Source of the DNA: Alentia gelatinosa
Lineage: Eukaryota > Annelida > Polychaeta > Phyllodocida > Polynoidae
NCBI GenBank assembly: GCA_950022655.1
Contig: OX465590.1
Location: forward strand, 36,469,218-36,533,217
Reading direction: 5' to 3'
Length of the DNA stretch: 64,000 nucleotides
The position numbers were made by a program, and so were the translations under genes. Positions 31,265 through 42,529 of the stretch are shown in pieces (position 1 is the first letter of the stretch; every line of letters starts with the position of its first letter). The notes under the pieces were generated by a model. That model saw only the letters and a program-made list of their open reading frames with translations. It did no database searches and was not told where the DNA came from.

Positions 31265-31400
31265 GAGACAACATACTCCTCACAGGGCAGACGACAACTA
31301 GCGCTCCACTTCCGGTGCACGTGTCCGTTGCCGGAAGTGGCTCGCCTGCGGAGTCTGCGCAACAGTGCACCAAATGACGTTTCCTGTTGCTATTTCCCCA
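31265..31400. promoter_or_regulatory. Promoter-like patch: inverted ETS motifs around an E-box
   Basis: CCACTTCCGG (31306-31315), CACGTG (31318-31323) and CCGGAAGTGG (31331-31340) lie within 35 bases in a CG-rich stretch. Opposed ETS sites around an E-box are typical of TATA-less, often bidirectional, animal promoters. No first exon or transcript direction can be assigned from sequence. Confidence 0.4.
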
Positions 31401-31549
31401 GACGCTACCGAGAGGCAAGAGAAGTCCATTTGAGCCTCCCGAAAAGAAGAAGGAAAATAATGCGGGAATTGAACCAATTCTTCAATCTCCGGAGGGAAAC
31501 TCCCCTGACTGAGGCCAGTGGCCATATCTACCACCAATATCATCCCTAA

Positions 31550-33230
31550 ATACCCTTAAAGATATATGCTAATTATTGCTTCAGAGCTTGAAGGCATATG
31601 CTACAATACACAGTGGGGCTACCTGGTAATTCATAGATATTCACATTTATTTTAATTAGTTACTGTGGCATATTTCAAAACCAAATGACCAAGATATAAG
31701 TTTTGTCGTTTTGTAGTTTGACCAAACCCAATAGGTGAAATAGGCCCATTTTCATTTCATTGATGTTAACAGGGAATATATTGAAAGATATTGTTTTCTT
31801 CAATTCTGTCAAAAACAATGACGTTGAACTATTGTCTGTAAAACTTAAATGTGTAGTTTCATGCACTTACTATATTCTATGAATGTTTGAAGAATGTGCC
31901 AAGGGTTTTACGGTATGAAAAATCCCTTTTAGAATTTCTGTATACTGTTTTCCATTATGATATTATCATAATAACATGGTGACCCCGATTTTTAAATTGG
32001 CTATCAGTTCTAAAACACTTGGAGACCATAATATTCATTCTTCACGAAAATTTTCAAGCCAAATTGTCTGATATGCTTTTAAAGAACACGAATTGATCTG
32101 ATGGCATATTATGTATTAGAACAGCTAATTGAAAATCCATTAACACTAATTTGTCTTATTGATGGAAATTTCAATGTCACGGGAAACTGATGGACACCTT
32201 AGAGGACAGTATTATTGTGGTTCATCACTTAAATTAATTGAAAATCCTGTAAGAGTTGATTAGCGCTCGGAGCGGGCATCAGTCTGCATAGAATAATATT
32301 CAAATCCCTCAGACGGTGGCGCTAGGCTGATTCATTAATTCCATTTAGTTCATATTCACGACTGCCTCCTTTCTAGTTGCATCTATCGGATATGGAAGAC
32401 AAGTGTAACATTGCTGCTATTACGAATTGATTGAATTATCAGTCTCTAAAATGGCGCCTCAGACATGCCCTGTAGGTGTGAATGGACTGCAACAATGAAT
32501 GACAGTGAATACTGGACTGGGGCTAAGACTCGGGCTGGAGAATGTAGGATTAGACTTAGAGAAAAGCAGTTATTCCTGCCATGGTTCTATATTCATGTTC
32601 AACACAGATTTCAATGCTCATAGCTGGTGTTATTGAATTGTCATGTTGTTAGAGTCATGGTGGATGTAATTTAACAAATAATTTACGAAATGGACTTCGA
32701 ATGTAATGATATCCTGATGTATTTACTTTGTCTCTTTCTAAAGGAAAGATTGGGCGGTATTTGGTATACTTCAGTCACAATTGCACGACAATAAAAAATT
32801 ACATAGCTCGGGGTATTCTTAGCCATCTGGGGCCTTTATTGTATTGTGATGTCAAGAAAAAGCGAACCATTAGATACAGGTGTATGTGATATAAGATGTA
32901 CAAAATATCTTCATTAGACATTCTGCTCTAGAGAATAATAATATTTACATACATGAGTAAGTAATTTTACTACAACCAGTCTTATTCTCCAACAGTTCTC
33001 AGTATCCACTACGGGTAGAAACTGAGAAAATTAGCTGGAAACCTTCCCTATATACAAAGACTGACCTTTAAGTCATTATATCTACTAGGACTGGGGAGTG
33101 ATCCATCACTTGGCTGTTTGATTCTGGCTGAAAACTGCCACCAGCTTATTAGCTCATTCACACTATTCAGAGTCTCGCGGCTCACACTACCTTCGGCTTC
33201 TGCTCAATGCTCAATGCTGATTCGTCACAG
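31550..33230. other. AT-rich unassigned sequence
   Basis: Long AT-rich stretch. A slightly different block near 32260-32480 (with 'attcattaattccattta') could be a conserved non-coding element, but that needs another species to show. No repeat or exon was seen. Confidence 0.45.
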
Positions 33231-33300
33231 CCACACCTTCCCTGCCTGACCCGGAAGTAATCCCGGGTCACTGACCTCTGCGCCGCCATTACCCGTCTCC
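33231..33300. promoter_or_regulatory. Promoter-like patch: ETS and YY1-type motifs
   Basis: CCGGAAGT at 33251-33258 and GCCGCCATT (reverse YY1-type AATGGCGGC) at 33282-33290 lie in a GC-rich island that continues with lower density to 33680. This could be a TATA-less promoter for an unrecognised transcript. No exon was identified. Confidence 0.35.
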
Positions 33301-33699
33301 TGACCCCTCACACACAACCTTACCCACTTGCCCGGGTACCGGCATTCGCGGGGTCCCTCAGGGCTCTATATCCATCCCCTCACTTTTTTCACCCCACAAG
33401 ATTTAATGGTGTTTAGGCGCCTGGAATTACCACTCATCCCCTTTTATTCAGCCAGGGCTTCGTCCGGGCTTTAATCTGCATCCTTTAAAGCCCACAGTGC
33501 TGGCTATAAATAGGCCGCGCGCCGGAGAGCCCTTAAAGGGCCGCTCCGGGCCTATTGAGGAGCTCTCTGCGTATCGGGCGAGCAGACCGGGCCAGCAGAT
33601 CGGGCGAGTAGACCTGGGACCCCACCAGTCCCCAGAGTCACATATACAGTTTCCAGCCAACACTTCCTGAACACCCTGCCTTAAACCCAGCCTCAGGCT

Positions 33700-35497
33700 T
33701 CACTCTCCAAACACAGCTATACCACCAGCTGCTACATCACGATTGGCGAGTGTATACTTTATGGTATCTCCAGTAAATTTCATCTCCATTTCTGTTTATT
33801 TCGAACCAGATATGTATTTACAGCATTTTAATAGATTTACTAGTATTATTTCCATGACACAGTTATTGAATCTAACGGGCTGATCTCAAGGTAAGGAGAT
33901 AAGAAAACTACAGTATCAAATTTTGTTTTCGACATGGCTAGAAATATATCATTTGAGATGAAGCACATCTGACTATAGTGGCATATATTTTCTCATCTCC
34001 AGAGTTTGACATTATCTCCCTCCGGTTGTTGGGAGAAAAAAATCATGGTAGCACTAGTAGGTGAAAGAAGATACTGACGCCTCGTAACCCGATCCACGTC
34101 TGACTATAGACCTACTAAAGAGTAAAGCAGGTTGGAATTTTGCTCTACGTGATATTCTTACTCTAATGGCACTTCACTCTTCATGCATAATTCTGGTATG
34201 TCTGTCTCTATGTGTCGCAGAAACCCCAAGCAGATCCCACAGAATTCTGACGTTTTATATGTAGTTGAATTTTAGTTTTCTGGAACTTTAGATTTGCATA
34301 CTACTGACTCCCGTATGCTGCTGGTGACATTGAATAACTAAAGTCGCATCAGATACTTCACAATGGGGAATAGGAGTCTGTGCGCATACGTTAAGTGTGG
34401 CTTTTGAAATGCGACAGGCGCTGAAGAGAAACACTGAATAATTGAGCCACAGGTGAATGAAAGTCGACCGCCAGCATTCTCTATCTACTCCACAGATGGG
34501 TGCACATTACATAATCTGAAGCTGCCTTTCACTTCCACACAACACAGCTCTGACTTTATAACCTCTACAACATCTCTGTGGTGACCTTTAGCACTCTCCT
34601 AGCAGGGATCCTCCACTCCTGGTCGTATCTTTGCACCAGGGTACCTTCATGGGATGAAAATTCTCTACTTTTTATATTTCTTGACTGTGTCCTGAAGAAG
34701 GTAGAAATACTTAATGTTGAAAAACAGGTCCTAAATCCTGAAGTCCAATTTGTATCCATTAGACTAATCAATAAAATACCGTTGAAACATCATTGATTCA
34801 AAGTTGTGGGATTTTTTACACTTACTTTTCTTGAAAAATACAATGAACATAAAGCTAGGTTTCATTATCGATTTGTGATCTATGGAAATTTTCTATTAAG
34901 CATTTCTGCTTTTTTAGAAGCATCATAGAACAAAATGACCTAGATAGAGGCGCACACTGCAGATACCGTATGTCACTGACCAACCTCTTAGTCTGGACAG
35001 AGTGGAGACAGGGGTGCCGGCCAATCTACTACTCGTTGAGGCATGGGGTCTAGTACAGCCAACCCTCACCAGACAGTGTACTCTTGGCTCAATGTAGGCC
35101 TGTTGGAGTCTAGTGGCAGAGGCAGGGAATACCCTGCCCGGAAGCAGTATGGTGGCGATAATGACGTCACACATCTATGTACAAGTAGGAGCGGGACTGA
35201 AAATTAACGTAGCAGTTAAGGCAGGAATTATATTTTGTTTAAAACTGTCGTATTTGCTGATAAAGAGGATATATATGAATATGTAGCAGTAAAGCTTAAT
35301 TTTTGAATTCCTTTCCAATAATTACAGAAACCTTTCCATCTGACAGCTCGCACTTGAAGGTTTGTTTTGGATTTCCTGGGTTTGCTTTATTTGTCCGGCT
35401 GCCCTGGGCGCCCCAAGCGGTATGTAGAAGAGAATACTTGATGCGCTGCACACAAAAAGCCCTTTCATTTATTTAGAAATTAATCGATGATCTTTTT
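33700..35497. other. Unassigned; retroposon-like tail near 34.7 kb
   Basis: At 34690-34790 'ctgaagaaggtagaaatact' and 'atcaataaaatacc' resemble the 3' tails of widespread retroposons, and a similar layout occurs at 62855-62935. At 34977-35035 'gacagagtggagacaggggt' is closely matched at 55346-55365. Otherwise nothing was recognised. Confidence 0.4.
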
Positions 35498-35585
35498 GAT
35501 GGGCCGGCGTGAACCACGAGAGGTTGACGTGTAGCAATACACGAGCATTAACATCGAGTAGTTTAGAGAACTGACCTGCCCAAAA
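35498..35585. mobile_element. Degraded hairpin of the GGCGGCCGTAAACCACGAG subfamily
   Basis: 'gaaccacgagaggttgacgt', 'gtagcaatacacgagc' and 'gagtagtttagagaactgac' line up with the hairpins at 13569-13688 and 20138-20252, but several arm positions no longer pair. No module was recognised after it. Confidence 0.55.
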
Positions 35586-35667
35586 CTATCTATTGTTGTA
35601 TTTCTTACCCATGGTCATTATATGTTAATATGAATTTCTACTTTTCCTTAATATTTGATAAGATATA

Positions 35668-36005
35668 ATACGGTCCCACCACTCGCTATCACTATGGGAC
35701 CTCATGATCATTCCCCAGTCCCCCAACTTAGTATCAATATGGGACTGTATGATCATTTCCAAGTCCACCAACTCAGTATTGATATGGGACCACATGATCT
35801 TTCCCTGGTTCCTTCACTCAGTATTACTGTAGAACTTCATGATCACCCCCTCCCAACACTCAATATCAATATGGGACTGTATGATCGCCCCCAATCCCAT
35901 CACTCAGTATCAATATAAGACCACATGATCATTCCACAGTCCCCCACTCAGTATCACTATGGGACTCTATGATCGTTCCTTGGTCCCCCACTCAGTATCA
36001 ATATT
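35668..36005. repeat. 45-bp minisatellite
   Basis: About eight units around 'cactcagtatcaatatggga' and 'ctgtatgatcattccc' occur, with the landmark GTATYRATAT at 35731, 35776, 35821 and 35907. Unit length is near 45 bases with small length changes. Confidence 0.88.
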
Positions 36006-36699
36006 CAATATCATTTTGCAAAACTGGCAACACGTAAAATGCCCAAAGGGACAAAGGTAAGAAAAATATGGTTCAACCCCCAAAATCTAGAATACCTGCA
36101 GCAAATATTACTAGCCAGTTACTACCTCCACTTTTGCTGCTGCTTAGAGAGGAAGCATAGAATTTAACAATGCTACTAGAATTATCAACCAATTCATTTA
36201 TTTCTTTTTTTAAACACTTTATGTATTCTGAGTAGGTATATCGATGCTATTGACCGTTTTGAGCACAGACTGGTGTCCCATCACAACCAAGTTTTGAACT
36301 GCATGTTAACGAAGTTGTACAACTCAAGACGTTACGTACATTGGACAGTGCACTAAGGTTTGCTGTGATCTTGTAGTGACACCCTGAGAAAATCTGCTAT
36401 GAGATTTTAGAGGTTATTCTATTGGGACTATCGGGAAAATTTATGAATGGCCGTCTGTGATATATCTTGAAGGTTTGCATTAGTTTATTTCATATCCACA
36501 ATAATTTTCATCGAATGAAAAGAAATAATTTCAGGGTTTACACAATATAGGGTATTGTCCACTGTTTACATCACAAGAAACCCTTTTCTGATTATGTAGC
36601 ATAGTTTCAACCATTTAGCCTGTGAGAAACAAAGCGTACCGATAATGAATGATAGTGACCAGATTTAGCATAGTGGTCAAATACAGATGGTCCAACATG

Positions 36700-36905
36700 T
36701 TTTATTATCCATGGTATACAAATACCTATCATATGGGGACTCAGTAAACCACTACCAATTCTTTAAAAACTCTCAGATACAATAATTAAAGTATACAGAT
36801 GGAAATCTGTGGTATACAGTCTCAAAGACATTGTATACGAAAAAATATAAGCTTTACTATGAAAACTCCTGGGTTTAATTTATTGGTAAAGGTGGATGAT
36901 AAATA
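36700..36905 (+). mobile_element. Bipartite element, module with vestigial hairpin
   Basis: The module opens TTTTATTATCCATGGTATAC, contains 'atatggggactcagtaaacc' (shared with 20470 and 58170 in reverse), and closes GGTGGATGATAAATA. The expected hairpin on the right is reduced to a tip-like remnant ACGCTCGCTGACGCGAGTGT at 36928-36947. Confidence 0.65.
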
Positions 36906-36989
36906 CCACTCTAGATTGACCTTATAAAACGCTCGCTGACGCGAGTGTCTCATGCAGCGTTTCCACTAGACTTGCTCAAGTCTTTGATT

Positions 36990-37534
36990 AAATGGGATTC
37001 ACACGGTGGGATCCATGTACCTCACAAAGTGTTTGTCTGAGACAAATCCTGTTGAGATTTGGTACTGGAACACAATCTCCTCGTGTGAATGACAGGGTTC
37101 CATTTTGCTGAGACAACTTTTTCCCCTTGCAATTGTCGGCGACAATCACCCCTAAAAAGGAACAGAATCTCATGAGATTTTGACTTTAAACAGGTTTAAA
37201 ATCTATAGGGGCATTTTGGTGAGACAAATGGACCTGCTGCGACCATGTACCTGTCCTAGCCAATAGGAGGCCAGCAAGCATAATTACATGTTTGTAACAC
37301 CCTTCACATCAAGGGTAATTGAGTCCCAAGGTGAGTGGTTACTGTGACTATGTCTGAGATTATGACCAGGTGTGTCCTCCCATGTGAATCAAATTCGCCA
37401 TTTTTCCTTGAGACTGATAAAAGTACTTAGCCATGAGAATTTTTTACCAAACGAAAATTGTCTGAGACTAGAGAAAAGGTGTGAAGTACACCAGTCTCAG
37501 GTATATGAGTCTCTTCGTGTGAATCCCACTTTAG
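36990..37534. mobile_element. TIR element AAATGGGATTCACACG, second copy
   Basis: AATGGGATTCACACGG at the left and CGTGTGAATCCCACTTT at the right bound about 545 bases. It shares 'ccaataggaggccagcaagc', 'ggtgtgtcctcc' and 'gtttgtctgagacaaatcct' with 28677-29400, in the opposite orientation. No open frame of interest. Confidence 0.85.
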
Positions 37535-38134
37535 GAACATTCATTAAATGATAAAACACAATAAGAATTAAGTTCATTATAGGAAAAAGACGAGCGATCC
37601 GCTTAAGCGACTGCTAGTATGTGACGGCGTTCTCTCGGCGGGCGGGCGGAGAGTGAGTTAATTTATTCCGGTCACCTTCAAAGCACGGCTTCCACTGGTT
37701 GTGGTCAGTCACATGTTGTTACATGCTGACCCTAATTGGTGCAGATTAAGACAAAGAGCGGCGGGAACCTGTCTCAGCCTATGGTTAGGCCTGTTGTTTA
37801 TGTGACTGGGTCTCTGTGTGGGGTGGGGACCAGAACGTGCTGTTCTGGTGGCGCCGTCTGTCAGTATTTGACCTCATTATGGGAAGGGGATCAGAGTTTT
37901 GTTCTGTTGTCTTCTCATTTGTTTTCCAGTGCTGTGCAATGTTTCTCCCAGGTTGAGATGTCCTGGGCCATACTAGCAGTTTCAATTGCGTTCAATATCA
38001 TCAGGCTATGATTGGCCGATCGCCATTATTATTTTAATGTATTTTGGGTGCGTGTCGGTGATTTTGGGGAATGTTTGTTTTCTCGACGTCGTCACATTTC
38101 AGTCGCCTCGTGGTGATAGAGTTGAATGTAATTC

Positions 38135-38302
38135 ATGGTATCAAGAACCTTTCTGCGTAACGTGTTGGTCTCGCTATCCCGGGTGGGGGTGTGTTCGACC
38201 GTACGGTATTTAGAAAATTTGTTCTAAATACCGTACGGTCGAACACACCCCCACCCGGGATAGCGAGACCAACACGTTACGCAGAAAGGTTCTTGATACC
38301 AT
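38135..38302. repeat. Perfect 81-bp inverted repeat with 6-base loop
   Basis: Bases 38135-38215 are the exact complement of 38222-38302. The arms start ATGGTATCAAGAACC and end ATTTAGAA, and the loop is AAATTTG-like. The arm has more G and C than its surroundings and is not shared with the other hairpin families. It could be transcribed into a long hairpin RNA, could be a very recent foldback, or could be an assembly artefact. Confidence 0.95.
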
Positions 38303-38663
38303 AAAGTTCATTATAGTATGTATCCTCCTCTGACTGGCCCATGAGTCAAAGACTTGTCCAGTAGGAACAGAACTTCCTGTATATGTCCCTTCAGTCGCTC
38401 CCTGTAACCATACACCTCCTCCTACCCCTCCCCCTCCTCCAGTTCAATAAATCTTGCCTGCTCCTGACTGTGACCCGATTGAGATTAAAGTGAGAGGGTA
38501 TCAATTTCCCAGATCCTGAGCAGTAGCCAGGATATCTCTATGGAGAGTGTTGGGAATACTGGAACTAAGCAGCGCCAGAATTCCAACACCATTACCGATT
38601 GTACCAATCCCTGTATCCCAGCGAGAAGGGTAGCCATGGGATGCAGGGACTGGAGCCAGTCTA

Positions 38664-39017
38664 CGTTTCCACCTGCCAATCATGACCACCGATTATGGCA
38701 TTTGGCTGCTGACCGAATATGCGACAAATTTAGTTCAGTAATCATCAGGTGGAAGGAGCAATGGTCAATGATTTTTCCTCCCTGCCTTATACAATATGGC
38801 ACGACCGATCGACTTCTGCACCCACCAACGAAATCTAAGCACATTGAATTAATCAGTGATGCTCTGCATTTTACTACCGAAAGTCGGTGAGCGTCCGCCA
38901 CATTTTTGCAGTGCAGGTCTCCCATTATGCAGGACCGATCTTTTAGAAGGAGAACCACCGACAGACTTTAGTATAACGTGAAAATCATCGGTTGGTTTTT
39001 AGTCAGCAGGTGGAAAT
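38664..39017. mobile_element. MITE with GTTTCCACCTGCC ends
   Basis: Left CGTTTCCACCTGCCAATCA and right 'gtcagcaggtggaaatgct' are inverted. The interior carries 'gaccaccgattatggcattt', 'ttcagtaatcatcaggtgga' and 'gtcggtgagcgtccgcc'. It is the most complete member of the group at 18995-19345, 25868-26110 and 41585-41937. Confidence 0.75.
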
Positions 39018-40264
39018 GCTATATTACTTTGCATCAGCCTCTCGAGGTTTACGGCCACCTGTCCACAAAGCTATTGATTATTGTTAACATGTAGGGCTGT
39101 GGAGTACCGTCTTCACGGCCTCTGCCATCTTTCAGTATATGCCCACTCACCTGTGTGTGTCTAAAGCCCAATGCCCATCTACCGATTTCGGAACATCTAT
39201 GTACCTTTGTCGGCAATAAACGGGCGGTAATTTTTCTCAGCCAAGGCATCCTAACGGAGTCGGCTGTAGTGGGTAGATGTATAAGACAGCTAGGCAAGGG
39301 TGAGCCACCGATTAGTGAACCACCTCCTTCAAACATCCTTTTGTTGCTGACAAGTTGTGGTTTCTATGTTACAAAATCGGTGGATAAAAGTTTATCAACA
39401 TGTTGATGAATCTTGTCGTCGACAACAGAACATTGGTGAACGGGGCTTGATTGGGTGGCCGACACAGGCTGAGGGGGTTACGTAATTTGCCTGCGACAAG
39501 TTCTCCTATATGGCATATAGCCTATGATCCATGGGGGCTGCCACGACGCCCCCCGAGTAGGTGTTCTTCACCAATGGAGGTGAAAAAATAGGTGTTCTTC
39601 ACTAATGGAGGGGCAAAAGAAGTGAGTGATAATTGGGAAATGTCACAATTCTAGCCTTGCTCACATATGTATATAAAGTGTTCCATGTAAAGACATCATG
39701 TCCTGGGTTTTATCATTATATCTTCCTGCTCTGGAATTGGTGTACATGGTCAACTGAACCATGGTAAAACATTGAAAGGCAGTTGAATTTGGTAAGAACA
39801 AAGATCCAGAATATAGGTTCTGTCCCCCGACAACCTAGTGACTGTTTCATTAACTAACAATGGCTCTGTCCCCAATACGATTTGCGAACTAATCGTTCGA
39901 CCCTTAATCGGTAGATGAGCATCGGGCTTTATGTGATTTATTTCATGTGTATGTGTTATGCTACTATCTGTCCAACGCCGCGTGATATGCGGATACTGGT
40001 GGTGTCCATAAACAAATCAGTCTAACCAGCCAACCATGTAATACTATATGACCCGAAATTTGAGTGTCGTGGCTACCATTATCATCTATATTGAATCCGA
40101 TAAGATTTGCGCGTAAACTATAAACGTTTATACCCGGACTGATGTAGCCCTACAACTGTAGCAAATTGCTCATTGTTGTCTTCTCTGTTGTATTAGTGGA
40201 CGGATACGGTGGAAGATCACTACACATTGTCTGTGAACTGTACTTTTCGTCTGAAATAAATTAA
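39018..40264. other. Unassigned; hairpin and SINE-like fragments
   Basis: A fragment at 39047-39080 ('ggtttacggccacctgtcca') matches a hairpin arm of the 13569 subfamily. A segment near 39560-39840 with 'aggtgttcttcac' and 'atggtaaaacattgaaaggc' has an inverted counterpart near 49300-49620. No exon was recognised. Confidence 0.45.
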
Positions 40265-40375
40265 AAAAAAGGCCCTACATGTAGAATACACTCGCCGACA
40301 CTTGTGTCTTACTTCGTGTCGACCACTCGTGGTGTAGTGCCGTCCCCACGGCGCGAGTGTCGCTCTTTTATTTAT
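40265..40375. mobile_element. Hairpin fragment with the shared tip
   Basis: 'gaatacactcgccgacactt' then GTGTCTTAC, and later 'ggcgcgagtgtcgctc', form imperfect inverted arms. The tip in reverse reads GACACAAGTGTCGGCGAGTG, close to the tip of the 13569 hairpin. The module is absent. Confidence 0.5.
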
Positions 40376-40662
40376 TTCATATTTTTATTCAAATAACAGA
40401 CATACACTGTCGTCCAAAGAGTTCTTCCCAGCGATGGCAAAATGTTGACAAAACACAGACAAGACATGGCGTCGGGCGCTAACCACACGTCGCCATTGTT
40501 AGTGCGACAACGGAGAAATATCTCTACAAATTCCTGCCGCCACAAACCCAGGCACGTACATCTCCAAGCCGATCTCCTCGCCGACACACGCAGAAGTTTG
40601 TAAGTAGCCGCTAGCACAACTTGTGCTTGGAGAGTGTCCTGCAGCGGCGCCGTGTACATTAA

Positions 40663-40677
40663 CCACTAGGTGGCGCC
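40663..40677 (+). promoter_or_regulatory. CTCF-like motif
   Basis: CCACTAGGTGGCGCC matches the core of the conserved animal CTCF site (CCAnyAGrkGGC). It lies in a CpG-rich stretch, 45 bases from a second, oppositely oriented match. Confidence 0.5.
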
Positions 40678-40721
40678 ACGGCCATCAGTGGATCACGTGA
40701 CCGTTTTGCCAAACGACGGCT

Positions 40722-40735
40722 GGCGCCCCCTGGAG
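40722..40735 (-). promoter_or_regulatory. CTCF-like motif, opposite orientation
   Basis: GGCGCCCCCTGGAG reads CTCCAGGGGGCGCC on the minus strand, a good match to the CTCF core. With the site at 40663 it makes a divergent pair inside the promoter-like block. Confidence 0.5.
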
Positions 40736-41389
40736 AAGGTGGAGCGGTCCGCGGGGGCCAATCCGAGGCTGGAGACCGGAAGTGGGCGGCGTGAGGAGAC
40801 TACGCATGCGCCTTGTGATGGCGGGACGGAGGTGAACGGAGGTGAACAGAAACAATGCGTTTTGTGCCGGGGATCGACGGGTGAGGTGATTAAATCCACC
40901 ACCTGTGAGGTTTTATACTTCACGCGTCCCATCCATGAAGTATCGGAGTATATTTCTTGATTTTTCGCCAAAATAATTCTGTAAAATAACGCATGTTTAA
41001 GAGCAGCCAAGGATAGGTCAATGGGTCAATATCCCACTGTCATCTCACAATTCAATAAAAACTATGTTAAAAAAAATAAAAAGATAGTTCAAGTTTTATT
41101 GAATTAGTAGCAGGCGGTTTCTTCGCCCCCTACCTTCACTGCCATATAAGGAGTATAACCATGGTACAGTAGGCTTGGTTTGTCCCAGCAGCAAATGTAT
41201 TCATGGCAAACAACGACCTTCACCGTCACCTCCTTGCATGATGTTAATAGCGGTAATTGACATGAATCTAGTGGGCCAAAACCACCCTCTCTGAATGCCT
41301 TTTTTATCCAGTCCTTCTTTTTCTCATCTGGTGTATGGATCTAGCATCCAATGAAATAAAAGTTACCAGATCTTTTTTTAGAGTTCTAA

Positions 41390-41470
41390 GCTTGATCCTA
41401 CCCCTCATATAAATCTTCATAGACTTTATGCTGTGTGCTGCGGTCATACCATATGATATTTACGTGCTAC
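41390..41470 (+). mobile_element. Outer-end fragment of a bipartite element
   Basis: 'gatcctacccctcatataaa' followed by TCTTCATAG resembles the outer end of the TATCCTACCCC subfamily (as at 14712). No inner repeat or hairpin follows. A second weak match, 'ataaccctaataaaaaacgc' then CATAG, is at 41644. Confidence 0.45.
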
Positions 41471-41584
41471 ACGAGACATATGAAGTTAGAAACACGTGAC
41501 AAGCTCGTATAGAATCTAAACATCACTCAATCTTCACTTGTTAATGCTATTAGAAGTCGAAAATGTCTTCATTTCTTGTCGCAG

Positions 41585-41937
41585 CCAGTGAACACGACTA
41601 AAACCTATTGATAATTTTTATGCTGTACAAAGGTCGGTGGTACATAACCCTAATAAAAAACGCCATAGATTTAACATTGACTTAGTGTATTTGACGGAGC
41701 GTTGAATAAACAATTGACAAGGCTAGCTCTCGTTTGGTTTATACTAAATACACCCCATTTTGATTTCATCGGTGGTTGCAGAAGTCGGTCGGTGGTGCCA
41801 TATTGCATAAGGCAGAAAAGAAAAATCGTTGAGCATTTCTGTTTCCACCTGACGATTATTGCACTAAATGTGTCGCATAATCGGTCGGCGGTGTGAAATG
41901 CCATAATCGGTGGTCGTTACCGGCAGGTGCAAACGCC
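41585..41937. mobile_element. MITE of the TTTCCACCTGCCGA group
   Basis: The right end 'gtcgttaccggcaggtgcaa' and interior 'ggtcggcggtgtgaaatgcc' and 'cacctgacgattattgcact' are shared with 18995-19345 and 38664-39017. The left end is less clear. A later insertion near 41640-41730 may have split it. Confidence 0.55.
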
Positions 41938-42529
41938 GCTTTTAAAGCATTCACTTTAAGTCTTCCTCTCATCGTAGTCAATGCTAGCTATAGGCATTTC
42001 TGTAGCAGATCACACAATGCTTTTACCAAGTTACCAGCCGCGCTATATACCTACAATTAAGTCCTGCCTGAAGTGATTGCATATTGCAGGACATTTTAAT
42101 TCTTTGTGGTGTTTCTCTCTCAGATCGACTTCGATATTCAAGTCATGTTGATGTTTCCATAACAAGCGCTGAATCGATGATAGGATGCAAAATGGATTCA
42201 ACTTCAAAGGTTTGTTCTTCTCGGCCAGTCCTCTGATGATGGAAAACGTGCCCCACAATAGCTCTTTGTTCATTGATTCGGGTTTTTTAAATGATGTTTG
42301 CTTGCTGACACAATTTACATTCCCCTTCGATGTATGCATACATAATGTAATCTGGGGATAATACAAACAGGTCAATATCTAATTACATCCTGGGTGGAAT
42401 CAGTGCTGTGCAACAGAAAGTGAAAGATCAATTGTAGTTCAGTGTTATTACTCATATGCAGTAATTTAGTGAAATGTGTTTACCTATTATTGGGATGGCA
42501 ATTCGTACCGTGTTTGTTTGGATAAAGAT
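41938..42529. other. Unassigned sequence before the satellite
   Basis: A 110-codon minus frame (42043-42375) covers most of it but shows no recognisable domain, and codon use gives no support. I would not call it a gene without a database match. Confidence 0.4.

Larger units (their letters stand above)
40660..40890 (+). promoter_or_regulatory. CpG-rich promoter-like block with possible first exon
   Basis: Besides two CTCF-like motifs, ACGCATGCGCC at 40802-40812 is one base from a consensus NRF1 site, and ATGGCGGG (YY1-type) follows at 40818. An ATG at 40855 with A at -3 opens a short frame (MRFVPGID) that meets a good splice donor, GG|GTGAGG, at 40881. This combination resembles the first exon of a housekeeping gene on the plus strand. 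No second exon was recognised, so the gene call is only a suggestion. Confidence 0.35.

Noticed and set aside
31148..31549. 133-codon basic plus frame over a GC-rich patch
   Set aside because: Overlapping frames of similar length exist on both strands, as expected in GC-rich promoter-like DNA; no domain was recognised.
40372..40659. 95-codon minus frame ending before AATAAA-like sequence
   Set aside because: It has no recognised domain and starts within the CpG-rich block. The AATAAA is part of an AT-rich repeat flank, so it was not called as a gene.
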